NCBI GenBank assembly: GCA_031271805.1
Contig: JAISUX010000117.1
Coordinates: 1-48,294, forward strand
DNA from: Tannerella sp.
Lineage (GTDB): Bacteria > Bacteroidota > Bacteroidia > Bacteroidales > Tannerellaceae
Length of the DNA: 48,294 nucleotides
Reading direction: 5' to 3'
Part shown: piece after piece, positions 1 through 8,730 of the stretch
Numbering within the stretch: the first letter of the stretch is position 1
Layout: each line of letters begins with the position of its first letter
Notes under the pieces: generated by a model
Seen by the model: only the letters and a program-made list of their open reading frames with translations
Databases searched by the model: none
What the model was told of the DNA's origin: nothing
Translations under genes and position numbers: made by a program

Positions 1-598
1 TTCCCATGTAAATCATCCCGTCGAGGACTATCAACGGGTCGTTAGAGCCTGAAATGGACTTCTGACCGCGCAACTGCATCGAAGGCTGACCGCCTGCGGA
101 GTTCGTTACGCCGATGTCGAGACCCGCCACATTGCCTTTCAGTGATTCAAGGGCGTTGAGGTTGGGCGCCAGAGCTACAGGCGAGTCCTCAAGCCGCACC
201 GTTACCACCGACCCCGCAAAGTCTTTCCTCTTGGCGGTACCGTAGCCGATAATAATCACTTCCTCAAGCGCTTGAGTGTCTTCCGCAAGAGAGATTGTCA
301 GGGTCGTCCGATTAGCTACTGCTATCTCTTGCGTGATGTAGCCAATGTAAGACACACGTAACACGGCGCCCTCTTTTACCGTTAAGCGAAATTGGCCGTC
401 GGCATTCGTTATCGTGCCGTTATTTGTGCCTTTTTCGGCAATATTCGCTCCGATTACAGGTTCGCCGTCGGCATCCGTAACCGTTCCAGTCACTTGTTTC
501 TGCGCCAACGCTGTCAGCGAGAAACTCATTGCAATACATAACAAGCACAGCGCCCGTCGTAACGTACTGCTTCTAAAAAAAATAAGTTTTTTGTTCAT
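1..598 (-). CDS. SusC/RagA-like TonB-dependent outer-membrane receptor, N-terminal part (partial)
   Basis: Reading the minus strand from an ATG at 598 gives 199 codons with no stop before the window edge. Residues 1-32 form a signal peptide (basic MNKK start, hydrophobic stretch, ALA-Q cleavage). Residues about 34-110 are a carboxypeptidase-regulatory-like fold, with VTGTVTDADGEPVIGANI and later VSYIGYIT. A TonB-box-like EEVIIIGYGTAKRK follows, then the start of the plug domain (LESLKGNVAGLDI, then LIVLDGMIYM). This is the standard front end of SusC/RagA receptors, which import glycans or peptides with a SusD lipoprotein partner. The partner would lie outside the window. No consensus promoter was found close to the ATG; the nearest lies about 385 nt upstream at 982-1013, leaving a long leader with a GA repeat. 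The substrate cannot be inferred. Confidence 0.93.
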   Translation of the reverse strand, partial: MNKKLIFFRSSTLRRALCLLCIAMSFSLTALAQKQVTGTVTDADGEPVIGANIAEKGTNNGTITNADGQFRLTVKEGAVLRVSYIGYITQEIAVANRTTLTISLAEDTQALEEVIIIGYGTAKRKDFAGSVVTVRLEDSPVALAPNLNALESLKGNVAGLDIGVTNSAGGQPSMQLRGQKSISGSNDPLIVLDGMIYMG

Positions 599-720
599 AA
601 AAATGTGAAATTAAAGTGAAACCTACTTATAATAAAAAAAGATGTAACAATGATATAGGAACATGCCAAACCGCAAGGGACGAAAATTTCCGCCCCTTGT
701 TGGAGTCTTGCAATGACATG

Positions 721-750
721 ATACATGAAAAAACCATGTTTTTCATGTAT
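721..750. promoter_or_regulatory. Perfect 12-bp inverted repeat in the susC-like leader
   Basis: ATACATGAAAAA (721-732) pairs perfectly with TTTTTCATGTAT (739-750) around a 6-nt loop. It sits between the GA repeat and the susC-like start codon. As RNA it would be a 12-bp A/U-rich hairpin, too poor in G and C for a typical terminator. It could be a protein-binding palindrome or a leader structure. Function is unknown. Confidence 0.5.
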
Positions 751-769
751 TCCATAGTAAATAATGTGA

Positions 770-961
<192 letters not shown>

Positions 962-981
962 TTGTTAGTAAAATCAGTCTG

Positions 982-1013
982 CAAATATAACTACCTTTTA
1001 TTAATTATCCAAA
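982..1013 (-). promoter_or_regulatory. Bacteroidota-type promoter for the susC-like transcript
   Basis: On the minus strand TTTG (1013-1010) is followed after exactly 20 nt by TATATTTG (989-982), matching the Bacteroidota -33/-7 consensus. It starts 24 nt downstream of the gcvPB stop codon and points toward the susC-like gene. The rest of the 438-base gene-free stretch 599-1036 holds the upstream ORF, the GA repeat and the hairpin; I see no second consensus promoter there. Confidence 0.7.
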
Positions 1014-1036
1014 TTATTATCGTTTTTTTTGCAATT

Positions 1037-2461
1037 TTAATATTTCAGTCGCGGATTGCGGGCGGCACTAACTTCGTCGAGGCGGCGGACGGGGGTCGTC
1101 TTAGGCATGTCGTGAAGGCTCGCGGCGTCGGTCTCAATGACGACACGGATTTTCCTGAAGACCTCGATTACCTCGTCCATCGTTTCTTTCGATTCGGTCT
1201 CGGTCGGTTCGAGCATCAGGGCTTCGTGGACTATCAGCGGGAAATACATCGTCGGGGGATGTATTCCGTTGTCCAACAGAGCTTTAGCGACATCGAGAGC
1301 CGTCACACCGTACTTATCCTTAATATCCTGCAGGGTCAGTACGAACTCGTGCATACAGATTTCATCATAAGCAACATCATAGTAATCAGACAGTTGACAA
1401 CGCATATAGTTGGCATTGACAACGGCTTGTACGGCGGCATCACGGATACCCTCGGAGCCAAGAGTGCAGATATAGGTCAGCGCGCGAACTACGACAAGAA
1501 AGTTGCCATAGAACGCTTTCACATTGCCAATGGATTGCGCAGGCTTTTCGAAAAGATATTTATTGCCATCATTAATCACCTGACACTCAGGCAAAAAATC
1601 CTTCAAAATAGCCTTACATCCGACAGGGCCGGAGCCGGGACCGCCACCCCCATGCGGGGTAGAAAAGGTCTTGTGGAGGTTGAGATGGACAACATCGAAT
1701 CCCATGTCGCCGGGGCGCACTATGCCCATCACAGCGTTGAGGTTGGCGCCGTCGTAATAGTTCAGGCCACCGGCATCATGAACAATCTGTGTGATCTCAA
1801 GGATGTTGGGATCGAACAGACCGACAGTATTAGGATTGGTCAGCATAAGGCCGGCCGTCTCATCATCCACCGCTTCTTTCAATTTCTCGATATCCACGCA
1901 TCCATGCGCATTTGAGGGGATATTTACAACCGTGAACCCTGCCATTGCAGCCGAAGCCGGATTGGTGCCGTGGGCAGCGTCCGGGACTATTATTTTAGTG
2001 CGCTTCAGGTCGTTTCGCGACCGGTGGTAAGCCTTTATGAGCATCACGCCGACAAACTCACCGTGAGCGCCGGCTGCAGGCTGGAAAGTCACTGCATCCA
2101 TACCGGTTATCTCGCATAACGCTTTTTCTGTTTCGGCAAGAACAGCGAGGCATCCCTGAACCGTCTCAACAGGCTGCAAGGGATGGACATCGCGAAAACC
2201 CTGCAAAGAAGCCATATCTTCATTAATACGCGGGTTGTATTTCATCGTACACGAACCGAGGGGATAAAAGCCGCTGTTAACGCCGAAAGTGCGCTTCATC
2301 AGGCGCGTGTAGTGGCGGCTCAACTCGACTTCCGACAACTCCGGCAAGTCGAGGGCTATACCGCGAGCCAAATCCTCAGCCGGCATCGCTTCGGGAACGT
2401 CAAGTTCAGGCAACAAGTCGCAAAAATGACCTTTTTTGCTTATCTCGAATAATAATTTCAT
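1037..2461 (-). CDS. gcvPB: Glycine dehydrogenase (decarboxylating) subunit 2, P-protein beta half
   Basis: 474 residues, close to the usual length of GcvPB. With GcvPA it forms the pyridoxal-phosphate P-protein, which decarboxylates glycine and passes the aminomethyl group to lipoylated GcvH. The PLP lysine is Lys264 in HLNLHKTFSTPHGGGGPG, and the region before it (DAAHGTNPASA, then YYDGANLNAV) is typical of the family. Its ATG follows the gcvPA stop after 1 nt, so translation is probably coupled. It is the last gene of the sixteen-gene minus-strand run. Bacteroidota more often carry a single-chain GcvP of about 950 residues, so the two-subunit form is notable here. Confidence 0.95.
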   Translation of the reverse strand: MKLLFEISKKGHFCDLLPELDVPEAMPAEDLARGIALDLPELSEVELSRHYTRLMKRTFGVNSGFYPLGSCTMKYNPRINEDMASLQGFRDVHPLQPVETVQGCLAVLAETEKALCEITGMDAVTFQPAAGAHGEFVGVMLIKAYHRSRNDLKRTKIIVPDAAHGTNPASAAMAGFTVVNIPSNAHGCVDIEKLKEAVDDETAGLMLTNPNTVGLFDPNILEITQIVHDAGGLNYYDGANLNAVMGIVRPGDMGFDVVHLNLHKTFSTPHGGGGPGSGPVGCKAILKDFLPECQVINDGNKYLFEKPAQSIGNVKAFYGNFLVVVRALTYICTLGSEGIRDAAVQAVVNANYMRCQLSDYYDVAYDEICMHEFVLTLQDIKDKYGVTALDVAKALLDNGIHPPTMYFPLIVHEALMLEPTETESKETMDEVIEVFRKIRVVIETDAASLHDMPKTTPVRRLDEVSAARNPRLKY

Positions 2462-2462
2462 A

Positions 2463-3788
2463 TCATCTATCCAAAATTGTTTTAACTAATTCATCTATCT
2501 CAGCCTTGGTGTTCATCTCCGTGACACACCAAAGAATCCCGCCGTCAACAGGGTAGCCACCAAGGATTCCTTTATTTTCAAGGGAGGTCAGGACAGCCGA
2601 GGGGTCGGGACAGTCGGTGACAAACTCATTGAAAAAGTCGGATTTGTAACGAAGCGAAAAGCCCGGGACGACAGCTATTTTCGATGCCGCGTAGTGGGAT
2701 TTGGAATAATTTTGCCGAGCTACTTCGTGCAGCCCGTCAGGTCCCATCGCTGCCATATAAACAGCGGCAGTCATCGCACAAAGGGCTTGGTTTGAGCAGA
2801 TATTCGACGAGGCCTTCTCGCGACGTATATGCTGTTCGCGGGCTTGCAGGGTCAGAACGAAGGCGCGACGCCCGTCCACATCGACAGTCTCGCCGACAAT
2901 ACGGCCAGGCAGTTTACGTTGCAAAGCCGTCGTCGAAGCCATGAAACCAAGATAAGGGCCGCCAAAAGAGAGCGGCATACCGAGAGGTTGCCCCTCGCCT
3001 ACGGCAATATCGGCGCCATGTTCGGCAGGGGTCTTGAGCAAGCCGAGCGAGATAGGATTAACGCCTATCACGAACTTCGCGCCTGCGGCATGAACCGCCT
3101 CGCCAAGCACCGTAGCGTCTTCAATAAGACCGTAATAATTAGGCTGTTGAAGATAAAAACCCGCCGTTGTATCGTCGAGAAGCGTTTTTAGTGCACCGAT
3201 ATCGACAAGTCCATATTCGGGGTCGCTCTTGTCGTCCACAGTAGGGACGAGTACGATTTCCGCACCCGAACCGGCACAATAAGTCATCATCGTACTGATA
3301 ACCATCTGATTAGCATTAGCAGCGACGAGCATTTTTGTTCGTTTCCGCTCAACGCACATAGCAACCGATTCAGCCGCCGCCGATGCACCGTCATAAACCG
3401 AAGCGTTCGACGTATCCATACCCGTGAGGCGGCAAATCATTGTCTGGAACTCGAATATCGACTGTAGTACACCTTGAGAAATCTCCGCTTGATAAGGCGT
3501 GTAGGCCGTCATAAACTCCTCTTTGCCCGTTATGCTGCGAACAATAGACGGAATATAATGATTATAAGCCCCTGCGCCGCGAAAAATCGTGCCGAAACGG
3601 ATATTCTTATCCACCAAACCTTGGATATGTCGGCTCACTTCGAGTTCCGACATTCCGCTAGGCAAATTCAAGCTGCGCAACTTAATCTTGTCGGGAATTT
3701 GCGAAAACAGTTCATCGACAGTGCGCAGGCCGATAGCCTCAAGCATCTCGGCGCGCTCCGAAGAGTTGACCGGAACATATTTAGCCAT
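2463..3788 (-). CDS. gcvPA: Glycine dehydrogenase (decarboxylating) subunit 1, P-protein alpha half
   Basis: 441 residues from the ATG at 3788, which overlaps the gcvH stop as TGATG. An upstream in-frame start would lie inside gcvH and is unlikely. The N-terminus MAKYVPVNSSERAEMLEAIG is the standard GcvPA opening, and internal motifs (RGAGAYNHYIPSIVR, FMTAYTPYQAEISQG, SNASVYDGASAAAE) fit a fold-type I P-protein. It lacks the PLP lysine, which is in GcvPB; the two proteins act together on glycine. It is complete at both ends, so the split is a true two-gene arrangement and not a recent frameshift. Confidence 0.95.
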   Translation of the reverse strand: MAKYVPVNSSERAEMLEAIGLRTVDELFSQIPDKIKLRSLNLPSGMSELEVSRHIQGLVDKNIRFGTIFRGAGAYNHYIPSIVRSITGKEEFMTAYTPYQAEISQGVLQSIFEFQTMICRLTGMDTSNASVYDGASAAAESVAMCVERKRTKMLVAANANQMVISTMMTYCAGSGAEIVLVPTVDDKSDPEYGLVDIGALKTLLDDTTAGFYLQQPNYYGLIEDATVLGEAVHAAGAKFVIGVNPISLGLLKTPAEHGADIAVGEGQPLGMPLSFGGPYLGFMASTTALQRKLPGRIVGETVDVDGRRAFVLTLQAREQHIRREKASSNICSNQALCAMTAAVYMAAMGPDGLHEVARQNYSKSHYAASKIAVVPGFSLRYKSDFFNEFVTDCPDPSAVLTSLENKGILGGYPVDGGILWCVTEMNTKAEIDELVKTILDR

Positions 3789-4171
3789 CAGTGTTTCTCC
3801 TTTTCGCAAAAATTTTCGTACTCGGTCGCCGTTAGCAGTTCGGACTTGTCGGTAATGTCGCTCACTTCGATGAACCAACTGCCGTAGGGGTCTTCGTTGA
3901 TCAGTTCGGGCTTGTCGAGAAGCGCCTCATTGACGGCCGACACAGTCCCCGTAACCGGCGACAAAACATCGGACACCGCCTTTACCGACTCAACATCCCC
4001 AAAGGCGTCACCCGCCGTAACCTCGTCGCCTACGGCCGGAAGATTGACGAACACAAGGTCGCCAAGTTCATGTTGTGCGAAGTCGGAAATCCCAATCTTC
4101 GCAGTTGACTCATTGATAAACTCTACCCATTCATGGGTCTTTACGTAAAATAAATTCTGTAATATCTTCAT
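3788..4171 (-). CDS. gcvH: Glycine cleavage system H protein
   Basis: 127 residues, the usual size of GcvH. The lipoyl-attachment lysine is Lys64 in GDVESVKAVSDVLSP, followed by the conserved tail with NEDPYGSWFIEV. The lipoyl arm shuttles the aminomethyl group from the P-protein to GcvT and is re-oxidised by lipoamide dehydrogenase, whose gene is not in this window. The start lies 3 nt after the gcvT stop and the end overlaps the gcvPA start by 1 nt, so the four gcv genes are clearly one operon. Confidence 0.97.
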   Translation of the reverse strand: MKILQNLFYVKTHEWVEFINESTAKIGISDFAQHELGDLVFVNLPAVGDEVTAGDAFGDVESVKAVSDVLSPVTGTVSAVNEALLDKPELINEDPYGSWFIEVSDITDKSELLTATEYENFCEKEKH

Positions 4172-4174
4172 ACT

Positions 4175-5269
4175 CTATAATTTATGTGTATTATTATAAA
4201 ATGGTAACGAAACAATTTCCGCTTCAATTTTGCGGCCCCTGACATCGACTTCGACTTTTGCGCCTACTTCTGCCTTATCAGCCGCTATAAGCGCCATTGC
4301 GATAGGATATTTAAGGAATGGCGCGTGAGTGCCTGACGTTGTACGGCCTATTAGTGCACCGTCGAGATAGACATCCTGATGCTCGCGGGCAATGCCACGG
4401 CCTGTAATTTTAAGTCCCACACGCTTGATTGCAGGCGTTCCTTTGGCGATAAGGGCTTTCTTCCCGACGAAATCGTCTTTATTCATCTTAACTCCAAAGT
4501 TCAGGCCTGTTTCGAGGGGCGTGATTACTTCGTCCATCTCGTGTCCGTAAAGAGGCATCGCCGCTTCGAGGCGCAAAGTATCCCTTGCGCCTAACCCGCA
4601 AGGTATCAATCCTTTATCTTTGCCAACATCTAATAGAAGTCGCCAAATCAAAGGAGCATCGGCGTTTGAGAGGTAAATCTCATAGCCATCTTCGCCGGTA
4701 TAACCCGTACGCGAAATAAGGCACTTGGATCCGCAGATGTCAACGTCGTCCTTGAAGTGGTAGTACTTCATTGCAAGGACGCTTTCGGGCACGAGCTTGC
4801 CCATTATTTCATTAGCGGCAGGGCCTTGCAGGGCGATTTGCGCGATGCTGTCGGATATATCCTCGACACGAACGTCACCGGATACATGCGCTTTCATCCA
4901 CTCATAGTCTTTCAAGCGATTCGCCGCATTAACCACAACAAGGTACTTGTCGACATTGAAGCGGTAAACAATCAAATCATCGACGCAACCGCCGGCGTCG
5001 TTGCACATTACGCTATACCGCACCTGACCATCCGTCATCGAACTAAAGTCGTTGGTCAGGATATAATTCAGGTTCTTAAGCGCATCGGCGCCGGTAAAAA
5101 CCACTTCACCCATGTGCGACACATCGAAAAGCCCGGCGGCAGTCCGCACAGCGTTATGTTCTGCTATTATACCTGTCGGATATTGTACCGGAAGCAGATA
5201 TCCGGCAAAAGGAACTATCGTACCGCCACACTCAACGTGACAGTCGTATAGAGAAGTTTTTATTTCCAT
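4175..5269 (-). CDS. gcvT: Aminomethyltransferase (glycine cleavage T protein)
   Basis: 364 residues from the ATG at 5269 (a TTG one codon earlier is less likely). It releases ammonia from aminomethyl-GcvH and transfers the one-carbon unit to tetrahydrofolate. Family motifs are present: FDVSHMGEV near residue 50, [11 protein letters not shown] near 200, and [20 protein letters not shown] near 230. The C-terminal barrel ends with [13 protein letters not shown]. The gene starts 27 nt after the ftsZ stop with no promoter or terminator visible between them, so the gcv genes may be transcribed with the division cluster. Confidence 0.96.
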   Translation of the reverse strand: MEIKTSLYDCHVECGGTIVPFAGYLLPVQYPTGIIAEHNAVRTAAGLFDVSHMGEVVFTGADALKNLNYILTNDFSSMTDGQVRYSVMCNDAGGCVDDLIVYRFNVDKYLVVVNAANRLKDYEWMKAHVSGDVRVEDISDSIAQIALQGPAANEIMGKLVPESVLAMKYYHFKDDVDICGSKCLISRTGYTGEDGYEIYLSNADAPLIWRLLLDVGKDKGLIPCGLGARDTLRLEAAMPLYGHEMDEVITPLETGLNFGVKMNKDDFVGKKALIAKGTPAIKRVGLKITGRGIAREHQDVYLDGALIGRTTSGTHAPFLKYPIAMALIAADKAEVGAKVEVDVRGRKIEAEIVSLPFYNNTHKL

Positions 5270-5296
5270 CAATTTTAAGTGCTAAATAAATAATAA

Positions 5297-6619
5297 TTAA
5301 ACCATTTCAATTACAAAATCCTTATTATCAGCTTCTACCGCAACCGCTTCCGGCTCCGGCTCCGCTTTAGAAACAACAGTAGATCTAGGCTTACGTAAAT
5401 TGTCAATAGCCTTTACGGAACGATTGCAAGGCGGAAATTTCTCAATGTAAGCTATCAAGTTTTCATCATCTAATTCATTGATACTCAATATGATAATTTT
5501 AGACTCCAGCACTCTTGATAATTTAGGATCGGAAGTAAACTTTTTATTGTAAATATCCTCTATCCTTTGCACAATTTCTATGTTTTCTTCGTCCTCATTT
5601 TCATCTGCTTTGGTCTTCACATTCATCAAATCGGGAATTGCCTCAAGACCAAATCCCGTGGCAATGATGGTGAACTTCACTTCCTGCTCATCGGTCAACG
5701 AATCGTCAATGCCAAATCCCCAATTCATCTTAATTCTATTGTCGAATTTAGCCATAAAAACGTCAACTGATTTATTCAGTTCTTCTACTTTAAAATGAGA
5801 ATCACGTTTAAACGAAATATAAATCAATATCCTCTTCGCGTTATAAATATCGCTGTTGTTGAGGAGTGGCGAATGGAGGGCTTCTTCAATTGCCATGTCA
5901 AGGCGGCCTTCGCCTTTGCCGAAGCCGTAACTGACAAGGGCGACCCCACTGTCTTTCATCGTCGTAGTGACATCTTTAAAGTCTCGGTTTATAATCCCCT
6001 TAACGGTTATTATCTCTGCAATGCTCTTGACCGCCATTGCGAGTACTTCATTGGGTTTCTTGAAAGCGTCTGTCAAGTCAAAATCCGGATAGACATCCTT
6101 CAGGCGCTCGTTGTTGATAAGTATCAATGCATCAACATTTTGGCTCATTCGTTCTACCGCTTCGAGGGCTTGCTTGATTCTCGGAATTTTTTCGTAGAGG
6201 AAAGGGATGGTCACGATTCCTACAGTCAGTAGTCCTCGTTCTTTAGCCATTTTAGCGAGAAGCGGGCCTGCGCCGGAGCCTGTCCCTCCGCCCATACCGG
6301 CAGAGATAAAGACCATCCTGGTGCCGTCGGTAAGCAGTTTCTCGACCTCGGAGGCGCTTTTTTCAAACTCCGCCATCGCGGTTTCGGGCACCCCGCCGGC
6401 GCCTTCACCGGAACCGAGCTTCACTTTTACGGGGACAGTAACATCATCAAACGACTGCTCGTCGGTATTACAAACAGCAAAATTAACGCCCTTGATGCCA
6501 CATTTGTACATGTAATCCACCGCGTTCACGCCACCACCGCCTATTCCTATAACTTTGATTGTCTTTGGCTTCTCATCACCACTCTTTACAATCCAATCTA
6601 ATCCTACACCTGTGTCCAT
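5297..6619 (-). CDS. ftsZ: Cell division protein FtsZ, divergent form
   Basis: 440 residues. FtsZ is the tubulin-like GTPase that forms the division ring. The glycine-rich loop GIGGGGVNAVDYM (25-37), the tubulin signature GGGTGSG (110-116) and the catalytic T7 loop NRDFKDV are present. Two things are odd. The loop that usually reads LGxxLTxGLGAGxxPE is shortened to LGSGEGAGGVPE. After the polymerisation domain comes a charged segment (KADENEDEENIEIVQ) and an extra folded-looking stretch, ending in the acidic VEADNKDFVIEMV with no recognisable basic/hydrophobic C-terminal peptide for FtsA binding. It lies 30 nt after ftsA, last of the dcw genes. Confidence 0.95.
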   Translation of the reverse strand: MDTGVGLDWIVKSGDEKPKTIKVIGIGGGGVNAVDYMYKCGIKGVNFAVCNTDEQSFDDVTVPVKVKLGSGEGAGGVPETAMAEFEKSASEVEKLLTDGTRMVFISAGMGGGTGSGAGPLLAKMAKERGLLTVGIVTIPFLYEKIPRIKQALEAVERMSQNVDALILINNERLKDVYPDFDLTDAFKKPNEVLAMAVKSIAEIITVKGIINRDFKDVTTTMKDSGVALVSYGFGKGEGRLDMAIEEALHSPLLNNSDIYNAKRILIYISFKRDSHFKVEELNKSVDVFMAKFDNRIKMNWGFGIDDSLTDEQEVKFTIIATGFGLEAIPDLMNVKTKADENEDEENIEIVQRIEDIYNKKFTSDPKLSRVLESKIIILSINELDDENLIAYIEKFPPCNRSVKAIDNLRKPRSTVVSKAEPEPEAVAVEADNKDFVIEMV

Positions 6620-6649
6620 ATTTTTATCTTTATTCTTTATTATACAAAA

Positions 6650-7987
6650 CTATTCTTCATCAAATAAGCGTCCAATAAGGCTTCCGGCTCCACTATTTCT
6701 ACCGCCATCTCTGACCCTATCGGAGTCATCTTTGCTTTGGCCTAATTTCTTCTTCTTTTTAAACGGCCCCCATCCACTACTTGTAGGTTTCGGTTCCTCC
6801 GGCGTAGTAATTACCTCTTCGGTTACATCAGCCACCGGAGGGGCATACACACACTGCTTTGTTCCTTTCAGCATCAGAGCTATGGCCTGCATATAAACAG
6901 GGTTACCGAGCATATCTTCGGAGCCTTGGATTAATTCGGCGCGCACGGTAGAAAAACGCACTTTTTTACTCTTATCCTTAAGCAGTTCGTCCAAGCCGGC
7001 GAGTTCGGATACGCCTCCGGCAATGATTATTCCTGCGCCTAATAACTTGATATCCACCGCATCATTGATCCGAGCAATGACATTTCCTATTATTTCGCGG
7101 ACGCGACCTTCAATTATCACGTTGAGATTGTTAAGGGATATTTTAGATTCGACAGAATCCAATTCAATCATTTTATCCTCTTCATCTTTCTTCAGTATGG
7201 CGCTTCCGTATTCTATCTTTACTTTTTCGGCGGTATCTTCGGTCAAATTAAGCACGGTCGTTATGTCGCGGGTTATCAGATTGCCGCCGAAGGGGATAAT
7301 CGAGAGATTCTTCAGAATGCCGTCCTTGTATATAGTTACCGAAGTGACCCCCGCACCGAAATCAATTAGGGCGCAACCCAGATCTTTGTCCTGCTTGCTT
7401 AAAACAGCGTCGGCGAGGGCGAGGGGCGTGATAATAATGCCTGCAACCTCTTTCCGGGCGTGGTCTTTGATACTCATATTGATATTCCTGCGCAACGAGG
7501 ATGGGCCGACTATCAGTTTATACCTTGCCTCGAGGCGCTTACACGACACTCCCTCAGGATTGTTGTCTCGATTGCCGTCAACGTAATAGACCGGAGAAAC
7601 GACATCAATGACGTCGAGCGATACGTCGTCCGGCTTGTATTGCTCGCATTGGCGTCTCAACGCATCCATATCCGCGTCCAACACAGTCGCACCGTCTTCA
7701 ATTTCCTTTGTTTCCACATGCTCAACCGTCCGCAAAAACTGCCCCCCAAGGCCGACATACACCCTGTCGATATGATCGCCCGCAAGGTGGTTTTCAAGTT
7801 TGTCAACAATTCTCGCGACGGCATCCCCGGTCGATTTCGTATTATGTACGTTTCCCCTGAGGATACACGAATCGGAAGCTGCAACCTCCGTCGCGACTAT
7901 CTCGAATTTACCACCCTCTACTTTTTTCCCGACTATCCCGGTGATATGGGATGTCCCTAAATCAATTGCTACAATGTAATCCGTCAT
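6650..7987 (-). CDS. ftsA: Cell division protein FtsA
   Basis: 445 residues with the actin-family ATP-binding motifs: IDLGTSHITGIVG at 9-21, a second phosphate loop in IDFGAGVTSVTIY and the adenosine motif IIIAGGVSEL. FtsA anchors FtsZ filaments to the inner membrane and recruits later division proteins. The C-terminal tail has a strongly basic patch (GPFKKKKKLG) and ends in a short amphipathic segment (SLIGRLFDEE), the probable membrane-targeting helix. The start overlaps the ftsQ stop by 4 nt (ATGA), so the two are translationally coupled. Confidence 0.97.
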   Translation of the reverse strand: MTDYIVAIDLGTSHITGIVGKKVEGGKFEIVATEVAASDSCILRGNVHNTKSTGDAVARIVDKLENHLAGDHIDRVYVGLGGQFLRTVEHVETKEIEDGATVLDADMDALRRQCEQYKPDDVSLDVIDVVSPVYYVDGNRDNNPEGVSCKRLEARYKLIVGPSSLRRNINMSIKDHARKEVAGIIITPLALADAVLSKQDKDLGCALIDFGAGVTSVTIYKDGILKNLSIIPFGGNLITRDITTVLNLTEDTAEKVKIEYGSAILKKDEEDKMIELDSVESKISLNNLNVIIEGRVREIIGNVIARINDAVDIKLLGAGIIIAGGVSELAGLDELLKDKSKKVRFSTVRAELIQGSEDMLGNPVYMQAIALMLKGTKQCVYAPPVADVTEEVITTPEEPKPTSSGWGPFKKKKKLGQSKDDSDRVRDGGRNSGAGSLIGRLFDEE

Positions 7988-8730
7988 GATTCTGTATTTT
8001 TACTTTTTGTACATACTATCTGATTCTTGTATTTCAAGTTAATAACACTATATTTCCCCCACCCCATCTTGGGTATGACTTGTTCGTAGAACAAGCGCAG
8101 GCGAGCAAGTTTCCCCTCGTAATCGTCGAGACTGCCCATCAAGATACGGTGCCCGCCAATACGCGGAACAAGTTCGACATCGCCGGCCGAACGGACGTAA
8201 ATCTGCTCTATCTGGGCATTCCAAAACTCGTCGGACTGCAAAAATAGCGCAAATTTGTATAATTCCGTCGTCGCGAACGATTTTTCTATATTTCCGCTTG
8301 CCACCGGGACATAAATCGCTTGACCGGGAACCGCAGGCATAGTAAGGCCGTTCACATCGACAAAATAACTTCCGCCGCCGCTAAAAACGCGCAAGATAGG
8401 CATTTTTTGCGAAATAACAATATTTATCTTACCGGAAATTGCTTGGAAAACTTCTGCGTTCGCTATGATTTCGTTCTTTAGAAGCGCGTTTTCAATGTTT
8501 TGAGTATTTATTTCCGTACTCTTTTTTTGTAAAGGATACTGTTTGACACGTTTGAGATAGGCAACGACGTCGGAATCGGTCAGGAAATGCTTCTCAAGAC
8601 TGTCGGATATCACAATTGCAACCTCTTTGCAGACCGTCGGCTCAGGTTTATAACCTCGGTTATAGAAAAGAGTAGCTATAATGTAAACCAATAATAACGA
8701 GGCGAGTATGATAAAAAACACTTTCTTCAT
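7984..8730 (-). CDS. ftsQ: Cell division protein FtsQ
   Basis: 248 residues. One transmembrane helix (about 3-22, VFFIILASLLLVYIIATLFY) is followed by a periplasmic region with a weak POTRA-like segment and the typical end LRLFYEQVIPKMGWGKYSVINLKYKNQIVCTK. FtsQ links the cytoplasmic ring to FtsL, FtsW and FtsI. Identification rests on this architecture and on its position between murC and ftsA, because FtsQ sequences diverge quickly. It overlaps both neighbours by 4 nt. Confidence 0.93.
   Translation of the reverse strand: MKKVFFIILASLLLVYIIATLFYNRGYKPEPTVCKEVAIVISDSLEKHFLTDSDVVAYLKRVKQYPLQKKSTEINTQNIENALLKNEIIANAEVFQAISGKINIVISQKMPILRVFSGGGSYFVDVNGLTMPAVPGQAIYVPVASGNIEKSFATTELYKFALFLQSDEFWNAQIEQIYVRSAGDVELVPRIGGHRILMGSLDDYEGKLARLRLFYEQVIPKMGWGKYSVINLKYKNQIVCTKSKNTES

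Noticed and set aside
2461-2463. Possible frameshift splitting a single-chain gcvP
   Set aside because: gcvPA has a normal end and gcvPB a normal family-type start separated by 1 nt; both lengths fit the two-subunit families.
3788-3878. Longer gcvPA start at 3878
   Set aside because: It would overlap 90 nt of gcvH with a translation that is only the gcvH sequence in another frame; the ATG at 3788 gives the family-standard N-terminus.
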